From Opitutus sp. GAS368 (lineage in GTDB: Bacteria; Verrucomicrobiota; Verrucomicrobiia; Opitutales; Opitutaceae), in assembly GCA_945903465.1 (NCBI GenBank), contig CAMDOF010000024.1:1-62965 (forward strand): a DNA stretch of 62,965 nucleotides. The letters run 5' to 3'. A program made the translations under genes and the position numbers. The notes below the pieces were generated by a model. That model made no database searches. It was not told the origin of the DNA and saw only the letters and a list, made by a program, of their open reading frames with translations. Positions 55,657 through 62,965 of this stretch are shown here, piece by piece. Numbering within the stretch: the stretch's first letter is position 1; the number at the start of each line of letters is the position of its first letter.

Positions 55657-57051
55657 TTATTTGGATTTGGCGATCTCGACGGCGTAAACATGGCGGGCAC
55701 CGGAAAAGTTGCCGGAGAAGACCACCCATTTGTTATCGGGCGTGATGGATCCGTTCGGCTCGATACCGCCGCGGCCAGTCACGTAGTTGTGCTTGGCCAT
55801 GTTGACGAGTTTCTCGCGGACGAGCGATCCGTCGGCTTGGGGGCGGAAGAGGTTGATCCATTGGCCGTCGGGTGCGAAAGCGACTTGGGTCGGGTCGCCA
55901 CCATCGCCCATAAAGAGGCGGTTATCGCGGGACACGTTATAGTGGACGGACCACGCGTTGCGGTCGACGGGGTAGCGGATTTCTTCACCGGTGGCTAGGT
56001 TCACCCCCGCGATCCAAAACACCTGACTGCGCGGCGTCTGGAGGTCGAACCAAATGGTTTTACCGTCGTGACTCCAGAATTCGTGGCCGGCGATTTCCAT
56101 ATCCATCGAGCGTTTATGGCGGAGGTTTTTTTCGGTGCCATCGGTGCGAATGGTCCAGATGCGGTCGAGCTCGTGCCAGGTCCCCTCGTGGCAATACAGC
56201 AGGAGGCTGGGATCGGTCGGAGAAAACTGCATGTGGTTGAGCGAGCCGTATTGGTAGCCGACCGTTTTGGCCTCACCCGTTTTCAGTTGCGTAAAAGTGA
56301 ACGCCATCGAGGGGGGATTGAGGGCGCGGCGGGCGAGCCCTTCTTCCTTATTCACAGCGTATTGCTGCTCAGGGGTGAGTTCGGCGAGTTGTTTGCCGGG
56401 AAACATTCGCGCGAGTTGCGGCAGGGGATCGCGGAGGGCGGGCTTGGGGGTCTGGCCGGAAGGGTCTTCGGCGGTGATGGTGGCGAGGGTCAAGGTCTCG
56501 TCGCAGTTGATCAGGGTGCGCGAGGCGTGAGGAACTTTGCGCGTGGCTTGAGTTTCGATGTGGTAGGCGAAAACCTCGCCGCCACCCGAGCCGCCGCGAC
56601 TGCCGCGACTGCCGCGTTTGCCGTCGGTAGCAGGGGCGGTTGCGGGAGCAATGCCGTCGCGGGTGGCTTGGGCCGAGGGGGGCGGTCCGCCGCGGTCGGC
56701 TCCCGGAGCGCCACCGCGGACGAAGTAAATTTCTGGCGTGCGACGTGCGACGTAAGGGCCTCGTCCACTCGGAATGACGACCTGCGGTTGCCGCGGAGCG
56801 GACCCAAGCTTGGCAATGTCGAGGAGCACGACACCGGCGGGGCTATTGAAGATCAGTCGGTCGCCCGCCGGAGAGTAGGCGTTGTCGTGAAAATAAAGCG
56901 TGGAGCTGCCTGATTCGACGGAGAGCCGGATGACGCGATGGCCCGTGTCAGGGTCGATCCAGTCGGTGGGGATTGCGGGCATGGACTCGGCTGCCGCCGC
57001 GGTGAGAGCGAGGGCGTTAAAGGCGGACAAGCAGAGGAAGGGGAGGCGCAT
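55657..57051 (-). CDS. Oligogalacturonate lyase-like beta-propeller (PL22 type), copy 2
   Basis: 464 residues with a signal peptide (LSAFNALALTAAAAE). Seven-bladed propeller of the oligogalacturonide lyase family, which splits unsaturated pectin oligomers by beta-elimination. Motifs shared with its neighbour: 'DWIDPDTGHRVIRLS', LYFHDNAYSPAGD, MQFSPTDPSLLLYCHEGTWH, MEIAGHEFWSHDGKTIWFDL and SVHYNVSRD. The His in CHEGTWH and GHEFW are plausible metal/catalytic positions known for PL22. A Gly/Ser/Arg-rich insertion at about 115-160 is unusual. Cytoplasmic lyases of this family lack signals, so an exported form is notable. It lies 51 bp after its paralogue. Confidence 0.85.
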   Translation of the reverse strand: MRLPFLCLSAFNALALTAAAAESMPAIPTDWIDPDTGHRVIRLSVESGSSTLYFHDNAYSPAGDRLIFNSPAGVVLLDIAKLGSAPRQPQVVIPSGRGPYVARRTPEIYFVRGGAPGADRGGPPPSAQATRDGIAPATAPATDGKRGSRGSRGGSGGGEVFAYHIETQATRKVPHASRTLINCDETLTLATITAEDPSGQTPKPALRDPLPQLARMFPGKQLAELTPEQQYAVNKEEGLARRALNPPSMAFTFTQLKTGEAKTVGYQYGSLNHMQFSPTDPSLLLYCHEGTWHELDRIWTIRTDGTEKNLRHKRSMDMEIAGHEFWSHDGKTIWFDLQTPRSQVFWIAGVNLATGEEIRYPVDRNAWSVHYNVSRDNRLFMGDGGDPTQVAFAPDGQWINLFRPQADGSLVREKLVNMAKHNYVTGRGGIEPNGSITPDNKWVVFSGNFSGARHVYAVEIAKSK

Positions 57052-57102
57052 ACGTTTGGACTTGGTTTAGCCGGCCTAAAAAGGAGGTGCCGGAATTCCG
57101 GA

Positions 57103-58452
57103 TTACTTCGCGATCTGGACGGCGTAGGTATGGGTGGTGGCCCTCTGGCCACGGCCTGGGTTGGTGTGGAAGTTGCCGGAGAAGATGAGCCATTTGCCGT
57201 CGCGGGTAAACGTGAGGTTGGGCTCGACGCCCGTTTCCTTGCTGTAGCTATGTTGGGCCATGTTGACGAGGCGTTCGGATTTCAGAACTCCGATATCGAT
57301 GAGCGGGCTTTTTTCGCGGAAGGAACTGCCGCGAACCGGCGCCGGATAAAACGCATAAATCCACTGCCCGTTGCCGGGTGGATCGAGGCGCACGCCGTCG
57401 CCGGAACTCGCGGCGACGCTACCGGATCCGCCGCCGTCGCCGGCGAAAAACTTTCCGTCCGGTGAGACATTATAATGGACGGACCATTCCTCTCGTTTGA
57501 GATTAAACCACATACGGTGACCGGTGGTGAGATCGACGTTAGCGAGCCAGAAAACGGTGCTGCGCGGGGTCTGGAGGTCATACCACACTTTTTTCCCGTC
57601 AGGGCTGAAAAACTCGTGGCCCTCGATCTCCATATTCATGGTGCGCTCGTGGAGGAGCCGAGCCGGCGAGCCGTCCGCACGGACGGTCCAAGTGCGATCG
57701 TTAAAATGCCACGGTCCCTCATGGCAGAACAGAATTTGGAGGGGATCGGTGGGTGAGCACTGCAGGTGGTTGGTCCAATCGTTCTCGCGATGGATGACAT
57801 GGAAGGCGCCGGTTTTGATATCGATGGTGTAAATCATTTTTGGCGTACCGGCGGCCCACTGGGCCTCGAGTGTGCCACCGGCGCCACCCGTGGGCGGAGT
57901 GCGGGGAATCGTTTTTCCATCCGGATCACGCGCGATACCCACCAGGAGGGATTCGTCGCAGTTGAGCGCATAGGCAGAACCCCGCGCGAGGGCGACCTCG
58001 GGCAGTTTGAGGATGAGGCGCTCGGCACGCGTATCAAGATGGAGGGCGACGATGGTGTTGTCGCGACGGACGTACGCTTCGCGGGTGCGCCAGGCGGTGG
58101 CGATGGCGCGGGTGGCGGGCGCGACGATTTCCAGTTTCGGAGGCGAGCTGCCGAGGGTGGTGAGGTTGACGGTGGCAAGGGCACCGTCGCGGGTGTGGAT
58201 GATCAGTTTATCGCCCTCGGGGGTGTAGCCGTTTTGATGGAAGTAGAGGCTGGAACCGCCGTTGTCGGGCGAGAGGCGGATGACTCGGTGGCCAGTATCG
58301 GGATCGACCCAGTCGCGAGGGGGCGGACTGGTGGGTGTGGTGGGGGCGCTCGAGGCGGCGTCGAGAGACGACCACAAAATCGCCGAGGCGAGCACGAGGA
58401 GGGGTAAGCCGGAGGCCGAGGGCAAAGAAACAATCCGCAGGGGAAAACGCAT
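57103..58452 (-). CDS. Oligogalacturonate lyase-like beta-propeller (PL22 type), copy 1
   Basis: 449 residues, signal peptide at about 1-30 (PLLVLASAILWSSLDAASSA). Paralogue of the next gene downstream, with the same blade signatures: 'DWVDPDTGHRVIRLSPDN', LYFHQNGYTPEGD, LQCSPTDPLQILFCHEGPWH, MEIEGHEFFSPDGKKVWYDL and SVHYNVSPDGKFFAGDGG. It likely degrades oligogalacturonides in the periplasm (inference from family). It is the first gene of the minus-strand pectin operon. A TATAAA box on the minus strand at 58599..58604 is the best promoter candidate upstream. Confidence 0.86.
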   Translation of the reverse strand: MRFPLRIVSLPSASGLPLLVLASAILWSSLDAASSAPTTPTSPPPRDWVDPDTGHRVIRLSPDNGGSSLYFHQNGYTPEGDKLIIHTRDGALATVNLTTLGSSPPKLEIVAPATRAIATAWRTREAYVRRDNTIVALHLDTRAERLILKLPEVALARGSAYALNCDESLLVGIARDPDGKTIPRTPPTGGAGGTLEAQWAAGTPKMIYTIDIKTGAFHVIHRENDWTNHLQCSPTDPLQILFCHEGPWHFNDRTWTVRADGSPARLLHERTMNMEIEGHEFFSPDGKKVWYDLQTPRSTVFWLANVDLTTGHRMWFNLKREEWSVHYNVSPDGKFFAGDGGGSGSVAASSGDGVRLDPPGNGQWIYAFYPAPVRGSSFREKSPLIDIGVLKSERLVNMAQHSYSKETGVEPNLTFTRDGKWLIFSGNFHTNPGRGQRATTHTYAVQIAK

Positions 58453-58790
58453 AGAATGATGATTGCTTGATTGACGCGAGGAGAGGGTCGGGGATGCGCG
58501 AGAAGTGGGCGGACAGTCTGAGCGTTGGCCGGGTGCCGGTTTTTACGAAGTGCGTGGGACGTGGAGGAAGGGAGGTGGGTGGCGTAGGCGCGAGCGAGTT
58601 TATACCCATCGTCCCAAAAAAAGATCATGATTTGCCGGGAAGAACCGCGCCCCAGCGAGTGCGGGTGGGCGTGGCGTCTTTTTTCTCGAGGTCGGCGCGG
58701 GTGGTGGGTTTCAGGGCGGGTTCGACAAGGTTTGCGCTGAGCAGATGAGTGGGTTGGCTTATTTTCATGCTCCCCTCATCTCGCCCGGTT
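58453..58790. other. Divergent promoter region between the PL22 operon and the acetyl-esterase gene
   Basis: About 340 bp. It holds a minus-strand TATAAA (58599..58604) next to an A7 run (58615..58621). A convincing -35 box was not found on either strand, and no RNA or gene is supported. Confidence 0.4.
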
Positions 58791-60020
58791 ATGAAAATGA
58801 TTCGGCCGTTTTTGCTCAGCATCGGGATCGGGTGGGGAACCGCGGCTGAACCGGAGCAAGTCACGGCGCAACGGGCTCGGATTTGTGAGAATTTCTTCGT
58901 GCCCGATCCGTTACCGGCGCTCGACGCGAAAACCCACCGTCGCTTCGCCCCGGCCACGGGCGTCGCGGCGGAGGCGGTGACCTACACCACGCAAAGCGGG
59001 CTCCGCGTGCCGGCGATCCTTTATCTGCCGGATAACTTGCCCCGCGGGAGAAAGATTCCGGCGTTTATCGTCGTCAACGGCCACGGCGGCGACAAATACG
59101 CGTGGTACGCCTACTTCACGGGCATTGCCTATGCACGTGCGGGGATGGCGGTCCTCACCTATGACCAAGCGGGCGAGGGCGAGCGCAGCGGTTCCCACCG
59201 ATCCGGTACGCGGGATCACGATAAGTTAAAAGGTGATGAAGCCCTCGCTCGTCGGCTTGCTGGCCTGATGATCACCGACGTGCGGCAGGCGGTCTCATTT
59301 CTGGCCGCACGTCCCGAGGTCGATGCGGCGCGAATTGGCGCGGGCGGTTATTCGTTGGGCTCGTTTGTGCTTGCGCTGGCGGGTGCGGTGGAGCCGCGGT
59401 TGCGCGCAGTTGTACTCGTCGGCGGGGGAAATCTCGATGGGCCCGACGGCTACTGGGATCGCAGCAAGGCGATGTGCCAAGGTCACCCTTATCGTTCGCT
59501 GGCGTTTCTCGGCGACCGGGCGGCGGCGCTCTACGCGCTGCACGCGGCGCGGGGACCCTTATTGATTTGGAATGGTGGCGGGGATACGGTCGTGAACATG
59601 CCCCAGACGCCGGCGGCCTTCTTCGAAGATCTCCGCGAGCGGGTCGGCGCTCGGCGTGGCACCGCGGAGGGAGTTTTCGAATATGGGTTCACTCCGGCGG
59701 CCAGCCACCGGCCTTATTGGCTCACCCGCCCAGTGGCGCTATGGCTGGAGCGGCAGTTGGATTTTCCAAACTGGGACGAGGCGGCGATCCGCGCGCTGCC
59801 CGGCACGCATATTCTTGAGTGGGCGCAGGCGAACGGCGTGGCGATGGATAAACTGTACGCGACGGAGGAGCGGGAGGGCGGCACTCTCGCGATGGGCGAG
59901 AATGTACCCGGCTTTGCGCGCGACCGCTTGAGTGTATTCTCACGCGGAGAGTGGGAAAAAATTAAGTCCACCCTGACTTTTGAGGCGTGGACCGAACGGG
60001 CGCAGGCGGCGGTTAAGTGA
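58791..60020 (+). CDS. Secreted alpha/beta hydrolase, acetyl xylan esterase/dienelactone hydrolase-like
   Basis: 409 residues from the ATG at 58791 (MKMIRPFLLSIGIGWGTAA signal peptide). A start at 58749 would bury the signal. The alpha/beta-hydrolase core has VVNGHGGDKYAW near 97, LTYDQAGEGERSGS near 122, nucleophile in GGYSLGSF near 185, acid in WNGGGDTVVNM near 263 and His in AASHRPYW near 304. This layout fits the AXE1/peptidase S15-like group that deacetylates xylan or other glycans. It is transcribed away from the pectin operon, so it could share its regulation. Substrate not determinable. Confidence 0.82.
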   Translation: MKMIRPFLLSIGIGWGTAAEPEQVTAQRARICENFFVPDPLPALDAKTHRRFAPATGVAAEAVTYTTQSGLRVPAILYLPDNLPRGRKIPAFIVVNGHGGDKYAWYAYFTGIAYARAGMAVLTYDQAGEGERSGSHRSGTRDHDKLKGDEALARRLAGLMITDVRQAVSFLAARPEVDAARIGAGGYSLGSFVLALAGAVEPRLRAVVLVGGGNLDGPDGYWDRSKAMCQGHPYRSLAFLGDRAAALYALHAARGPLLIWNGGGDTVVNMPQTPAAFFEDLRERVGARRGTAEGVFEYGFTPAASHRPYWLTRPVALWLERQLDFPNWDEAAIRALPGTHILEWAQANGVAMDKLYATEEREGGTLAMGENVPGFARDRLSVFSRGEWEKIKSTLTFEAWTERAQAAVK

Positions 60021-60155
60021 GTGTTTTTTCGAGCGTCGCCAGCAGCCTGTCGGACTGGGAGATTTTTTAAAAAGCCGACGCCACAGAATCGCTTATGCGG
60101 CATTTTATCGGAGGGGTCTGATAGATTTGATGGTCTAAAATTCAGGAAAACGAGT

Positions 60156-60183
60156 GGAATACCCCTGAAGGAATACCCCTGAA
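60156..60183. repeat. 14-bp perfect tandem duplication
   Basis: ggaatacccctgaa occurs at 60156..60169 and 60170..60183, in the non-coding stretch before the broken TonB receptor. It looks like a replication-slippage duplication. Confidence 0.8.
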
Positions 60184-60251
60184 GTCCGACGGGCCGCTAG
60201 GCCGATTTCAGTTTCGCGCCGCGTCGAGCGCACCCAACGCTGGCGCCGGTT

Positions 60252-62869
60252 TTGTGCAAGGCGCTTGGTTCCGTATTTTCCCCTTGGCGGTCGGTCAGCT
60301 TGCATCAGGAACTCGCCAAGCTCCCCGTCACCGTCGACGTCATCACGGCCGAGTTTATGCGCGACCTCGGGGCCTTCAACCTAGAGGACGCCGCGCAATA
60401 TGTTTCTGGGGTCAACGTCACCCCGCGCCTCGAGTCGCGCAACGATGATCGCATCACCTATCGCGGGCTTAGTGGGACCGGCAGCTCTCGTAATTTTTTC
60501 ACGTGGTTCGTGCCCTCCGATGCCTACAACGTGGAGCGTTTTGATTTTAACAAGGGTTCAAACTCGCTCATGTTCGGTGATTCCCAGCCTGGTGGACAGG
60601 CGACGATCTACACCAAACGAGCCCGGTCACGTTCCATGCAGGAACTTTTCGCCCGTTATGGCTCTTATGACGCCTATCGCTTCCAGTTGGATGTCAATCG
60701 TGCGGTCAGGGAGAATTTTTTCATGCGGGTGAATCTGGCGAACCGCCGCAACAAGACTTACGTTAAAGGTACCAACGATGTGTTTCGCGCCGCCGACCTC
60801 GCGCTCACTTACGAGCCGTTCAAGACTACCTCGATCCGCGTGGAAATGGAGCGCGGTGCGACCCACCGCGTGCGCGCCGATAGTGCCCTCGCCGTTAATG
60901 ATGTCGCCGCCACGGGTCGCGGCTTCAGCACAAATAATAACTGGTACTACACCTCCGACGGGGAAATTTTGTACCGCACCAGCACGTTCCCAGACGCGAT
61001 TGACCGCAACGGTCCGTCGGGTAACCAGGTTTCGCTGCTCGCCGGTCAGTCTCAGGTCGTGCGCCTACCCAATGGCACGCAGAAAATCTTCAGTGGCCTC
61101 GACCAATACACCAACATGCTGGGCACGGTCGACTACAACAATCGCATCGTCAATGGGGCCAACGTCACGATCGAGCAACGCATCGGCAAGCTCGCGATCG
61201 AGGCGGCCTTCAACCAGCAATTTCAGCACGAGGATCGGAACGATAATTCTTTCGGGACCAGCCAGACCCCGCCCGTTTTGAGCGTCGACGGCGCCGGTCG
61301 TCCCTACATCGAGGAGGCCATCGGCGGTGCGGCCTTCAAGGTTTTTGGTAACATCGCCAAGGCGGGGCGCATCGCCGCCGTGTATCCTTTCGACTTTGGC
61401 CGCTGGGGCAAGCAACTCGCGGTGGTGACCGCGCTCCGGCAACGCGATGTCAAGTTTTCCCGCCGCTCCGGCCTAGCCAATGAACTCGGCGCCGGCTTGA
61501 TCGCGAACAACGGTATCCGTCGGCGCGCTTACCTCGATGATCCCGCTTTCGGCACTACTCGCTTTTGGGACCAATTTCTGCTCCCGAACCTCCGCTCGAC
61601 CCCGACGTTCAAACCGGTCCTTTACGAGTGTACGACCAACATGGGTCCGTTCGTTGATATTCGCTACGCACAAACCCAGACCGCCTCTCTGTCGGGTGAA
61701 TATTTTGGCGGCCGACTGCACTCCCTCGTCGGCGCCAGTTGGAATCGGCTGACTCGAAAGATTCCGGTCGAATCTGCCTACAAGACCGACGCCCGCGGCT
61801 ATTTTATTCATCCCGGCATGCCTTGGGAAAACCCGAGCGTCTACACCTACGACCCGCGCTTTGATCTTGCTGCTATGAGCAAGATGGCCGGTCTCAGTTT
61901 TCCCTCTGGCGCGGTGAGGCGGCGAACGTCAACGTCTACGGCGTAAACTCCGATTCGTTCAACTGGCAGTCCCGCCACGTTTTCTTCGGCCCCGATATCG
62001 GCCCAGTCCGCGGCAAGACCAAGGAGGTCGGCTTCAAGGGCGATCTATTCCGGCAGAAGCTCCCTTACACCCTCGGCTTTTATGATATCAAGCGCGTCAA
62101 CGCGGCTTATGCTTGGTCCCCTGACTCACTCTCCCTCACTCAGCTTGAGGACTTGATCAATCCGAACAACATCCTGCCCAGCGATGCGCGTTATCTTTCG
62201 TTCGTCAACGGTCTCAATAATGAGCGCCGGACCGTGAATTCGAATGAACAGTCCCGCGGTCTCGAACTCACTTTCCAGGGGCAGCGTTGGCACGGGTTGC
62301 AGACGCGGCTCACGTTTTCGACTTCCCGGGTGCGCGCTCAGGCCGACTTCGCCCAATTCAAGGCCTACCTCGACGCGGCGACGGCCCGCACCGCGGCCGC
62401 GAACGCGCCTGGTGGTGATCGCACGATGGCGGAAAGCGTTGCCGTACTCACCAACGCCCGCACCGTGCTGGGTGCCAACACGCTCACGGACGCGGTGGCC
62501 GGTCGCCGCAGTTCTCCTTTCACGGGCAGCCTCGTTTTGGATTATCAGATTCCGGGGGTGCGGGGCCTGCGCGGCGGCCTGAATGGTGTCTTCTGCCCCG
62601 ATTACACGGTCGCGATTTTTGACGGGGTCAGCTACAAGGGCGCGGCTTCATTCCCTTTCGGTGGTTATCTGCTTTATGAGCGCCGGATATTGAAATACAC
62701 GACGATCTTCCGCCTCGGCTGGCAGAACGTCTACGACGTCGTCAACGGCCACAGCCGTTACCGGATTTCGGGAGCGACGTCCTACAACACGCTGGCGAAG
62801 CGCCCCAATTATATTTACCGGTATGCCGATCCCACCGTTTGGAGCTTGAGTGTGAGTACGCGCCTCTAG
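60252..62869 (+). pseudogene. Broken TonB-dependent receptor (siderophore type)
   Basis: The plug and barrel of a TonB receptor are present in two frames. Frame one (60252..61946) starts only at a weak TTG and lacks the signal peptide and TonB box: similarity begins at LAKLPVTVDVITAEFM. It continues through 'DDRITYRGLSGTG', FDFNKGSNSLMFGDSQPGG and 'YDPRFDLAAM' to a premature stop. From about 61900 a second frame resumes with FSLWRGEAANVNVYGVNSD, GKTKEVGFKGDLF and ends RYADPTVWSLSVSTRL at 62869. The link region is shorter than expected, so a frame-changing deletion near 61900 is likely. The plug motif GSNSLMFGDSQPGG is the kind seen in many Opitutaceae receptors. Not expected to be functional. 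Confidence 0.82.
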
Positions 62870-62965
62870 TCGGCGAAGTTGGCGGGGCGGCCTTGGCGCG
62901 CGGGTTGTGAGCGGACGATCACGACGGCAGTGCCGGTTCCAGAATTACGCGGCCGGCGGCCGCGG

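Noticed and set aside
62866..62965. Possible C-terminal end of a minus-strand gene entering from the right edge
   Set aside because: A frame without stops reads NSGTGTAVVIVRSQP before a TAG, which could be a protein tail, but about 30 residues are too few to support a call.

Overview
The window is a high-GC bacterial chromosome segment, most likely from a member of the Verrucomicrobiota close to Opitutaceae. This placement is an inference. It rests on a 1925-residue UvrA that carries two complete UvrA units in one chain, a layout I know from the PVC group (Chlamydiae and relatives). It also rests on several large TonB-dependent receptors, DUF1592/DUF1552 remnants of the planctomycete/verrucomicrobial type, and many secreted carbohydrate-active proteins. 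I see no rRNA, tRNA, CRISPR array or intact insertion sequence.

Layout. Positions 1-9211 hold housekeeping and signalling genes: the tail of a response regulator, a Tat-exported molybdenum hydroxylase pair (2611..3096 and 371..2614), an RlmI-type rRNA methyltransferase, two receiver-only response regulators, enolase and an ankyrin-repeat protein. The double UvrA fills 9171..14948. From 15563 to 25541 come a secreted ceramidase-like protein, a large two-domain alpha/beta hydrolase, two amidohydrolase-family proteins and a TonB receptor.

The most unusual part is 26234..50421. A GntR-type HTH regulator with a LacI-like sensor faces a one-directional block. The block has two paralogous TonB receptors, an M14-peptidase/esterase fusion, a TIM-barrel/HEAT/beta-helix fusion, two sugar-hydrolase-like beta-propellers, an MFS transporter, an amidohydrolase/class-III aminotransferase fusion, a sialate O-acetylesterase-like protein, an enolase-superfamily dehydratase and a D-2-hydroxyacid dehydrogenase. 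Several neighbours overlap by a few bases (ATGA-type junctions), so they are probably translationally coupled. Together they look like a complete uptake, trimming and catabolic pathway for an unidentified modified glycan or sugar acid that may carry an amino or amide group. No classical named polysaccharide lyase or hydrolase is in it. Decayed gene remnants flank it on both sides (TonB plug remnant near 25.9 kb, pectinesterase remnant near 51.0 kb).

Positions 50875..58452 are a minus-strand pectin-degradation operon in partial decay: two PL22 oligogalacturonate-lyase-like proteins, a small secreted protein, an esterase, a chimeric DUF1592/DUF1552 pseudogene, a rhamnogalacturonan acetylesterase and a truncated pectinesterase. 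A divergent acetyl-xylan-esterase-like hydrolase follows, and the window closes with a broken TonB receptor at 60252..62869.
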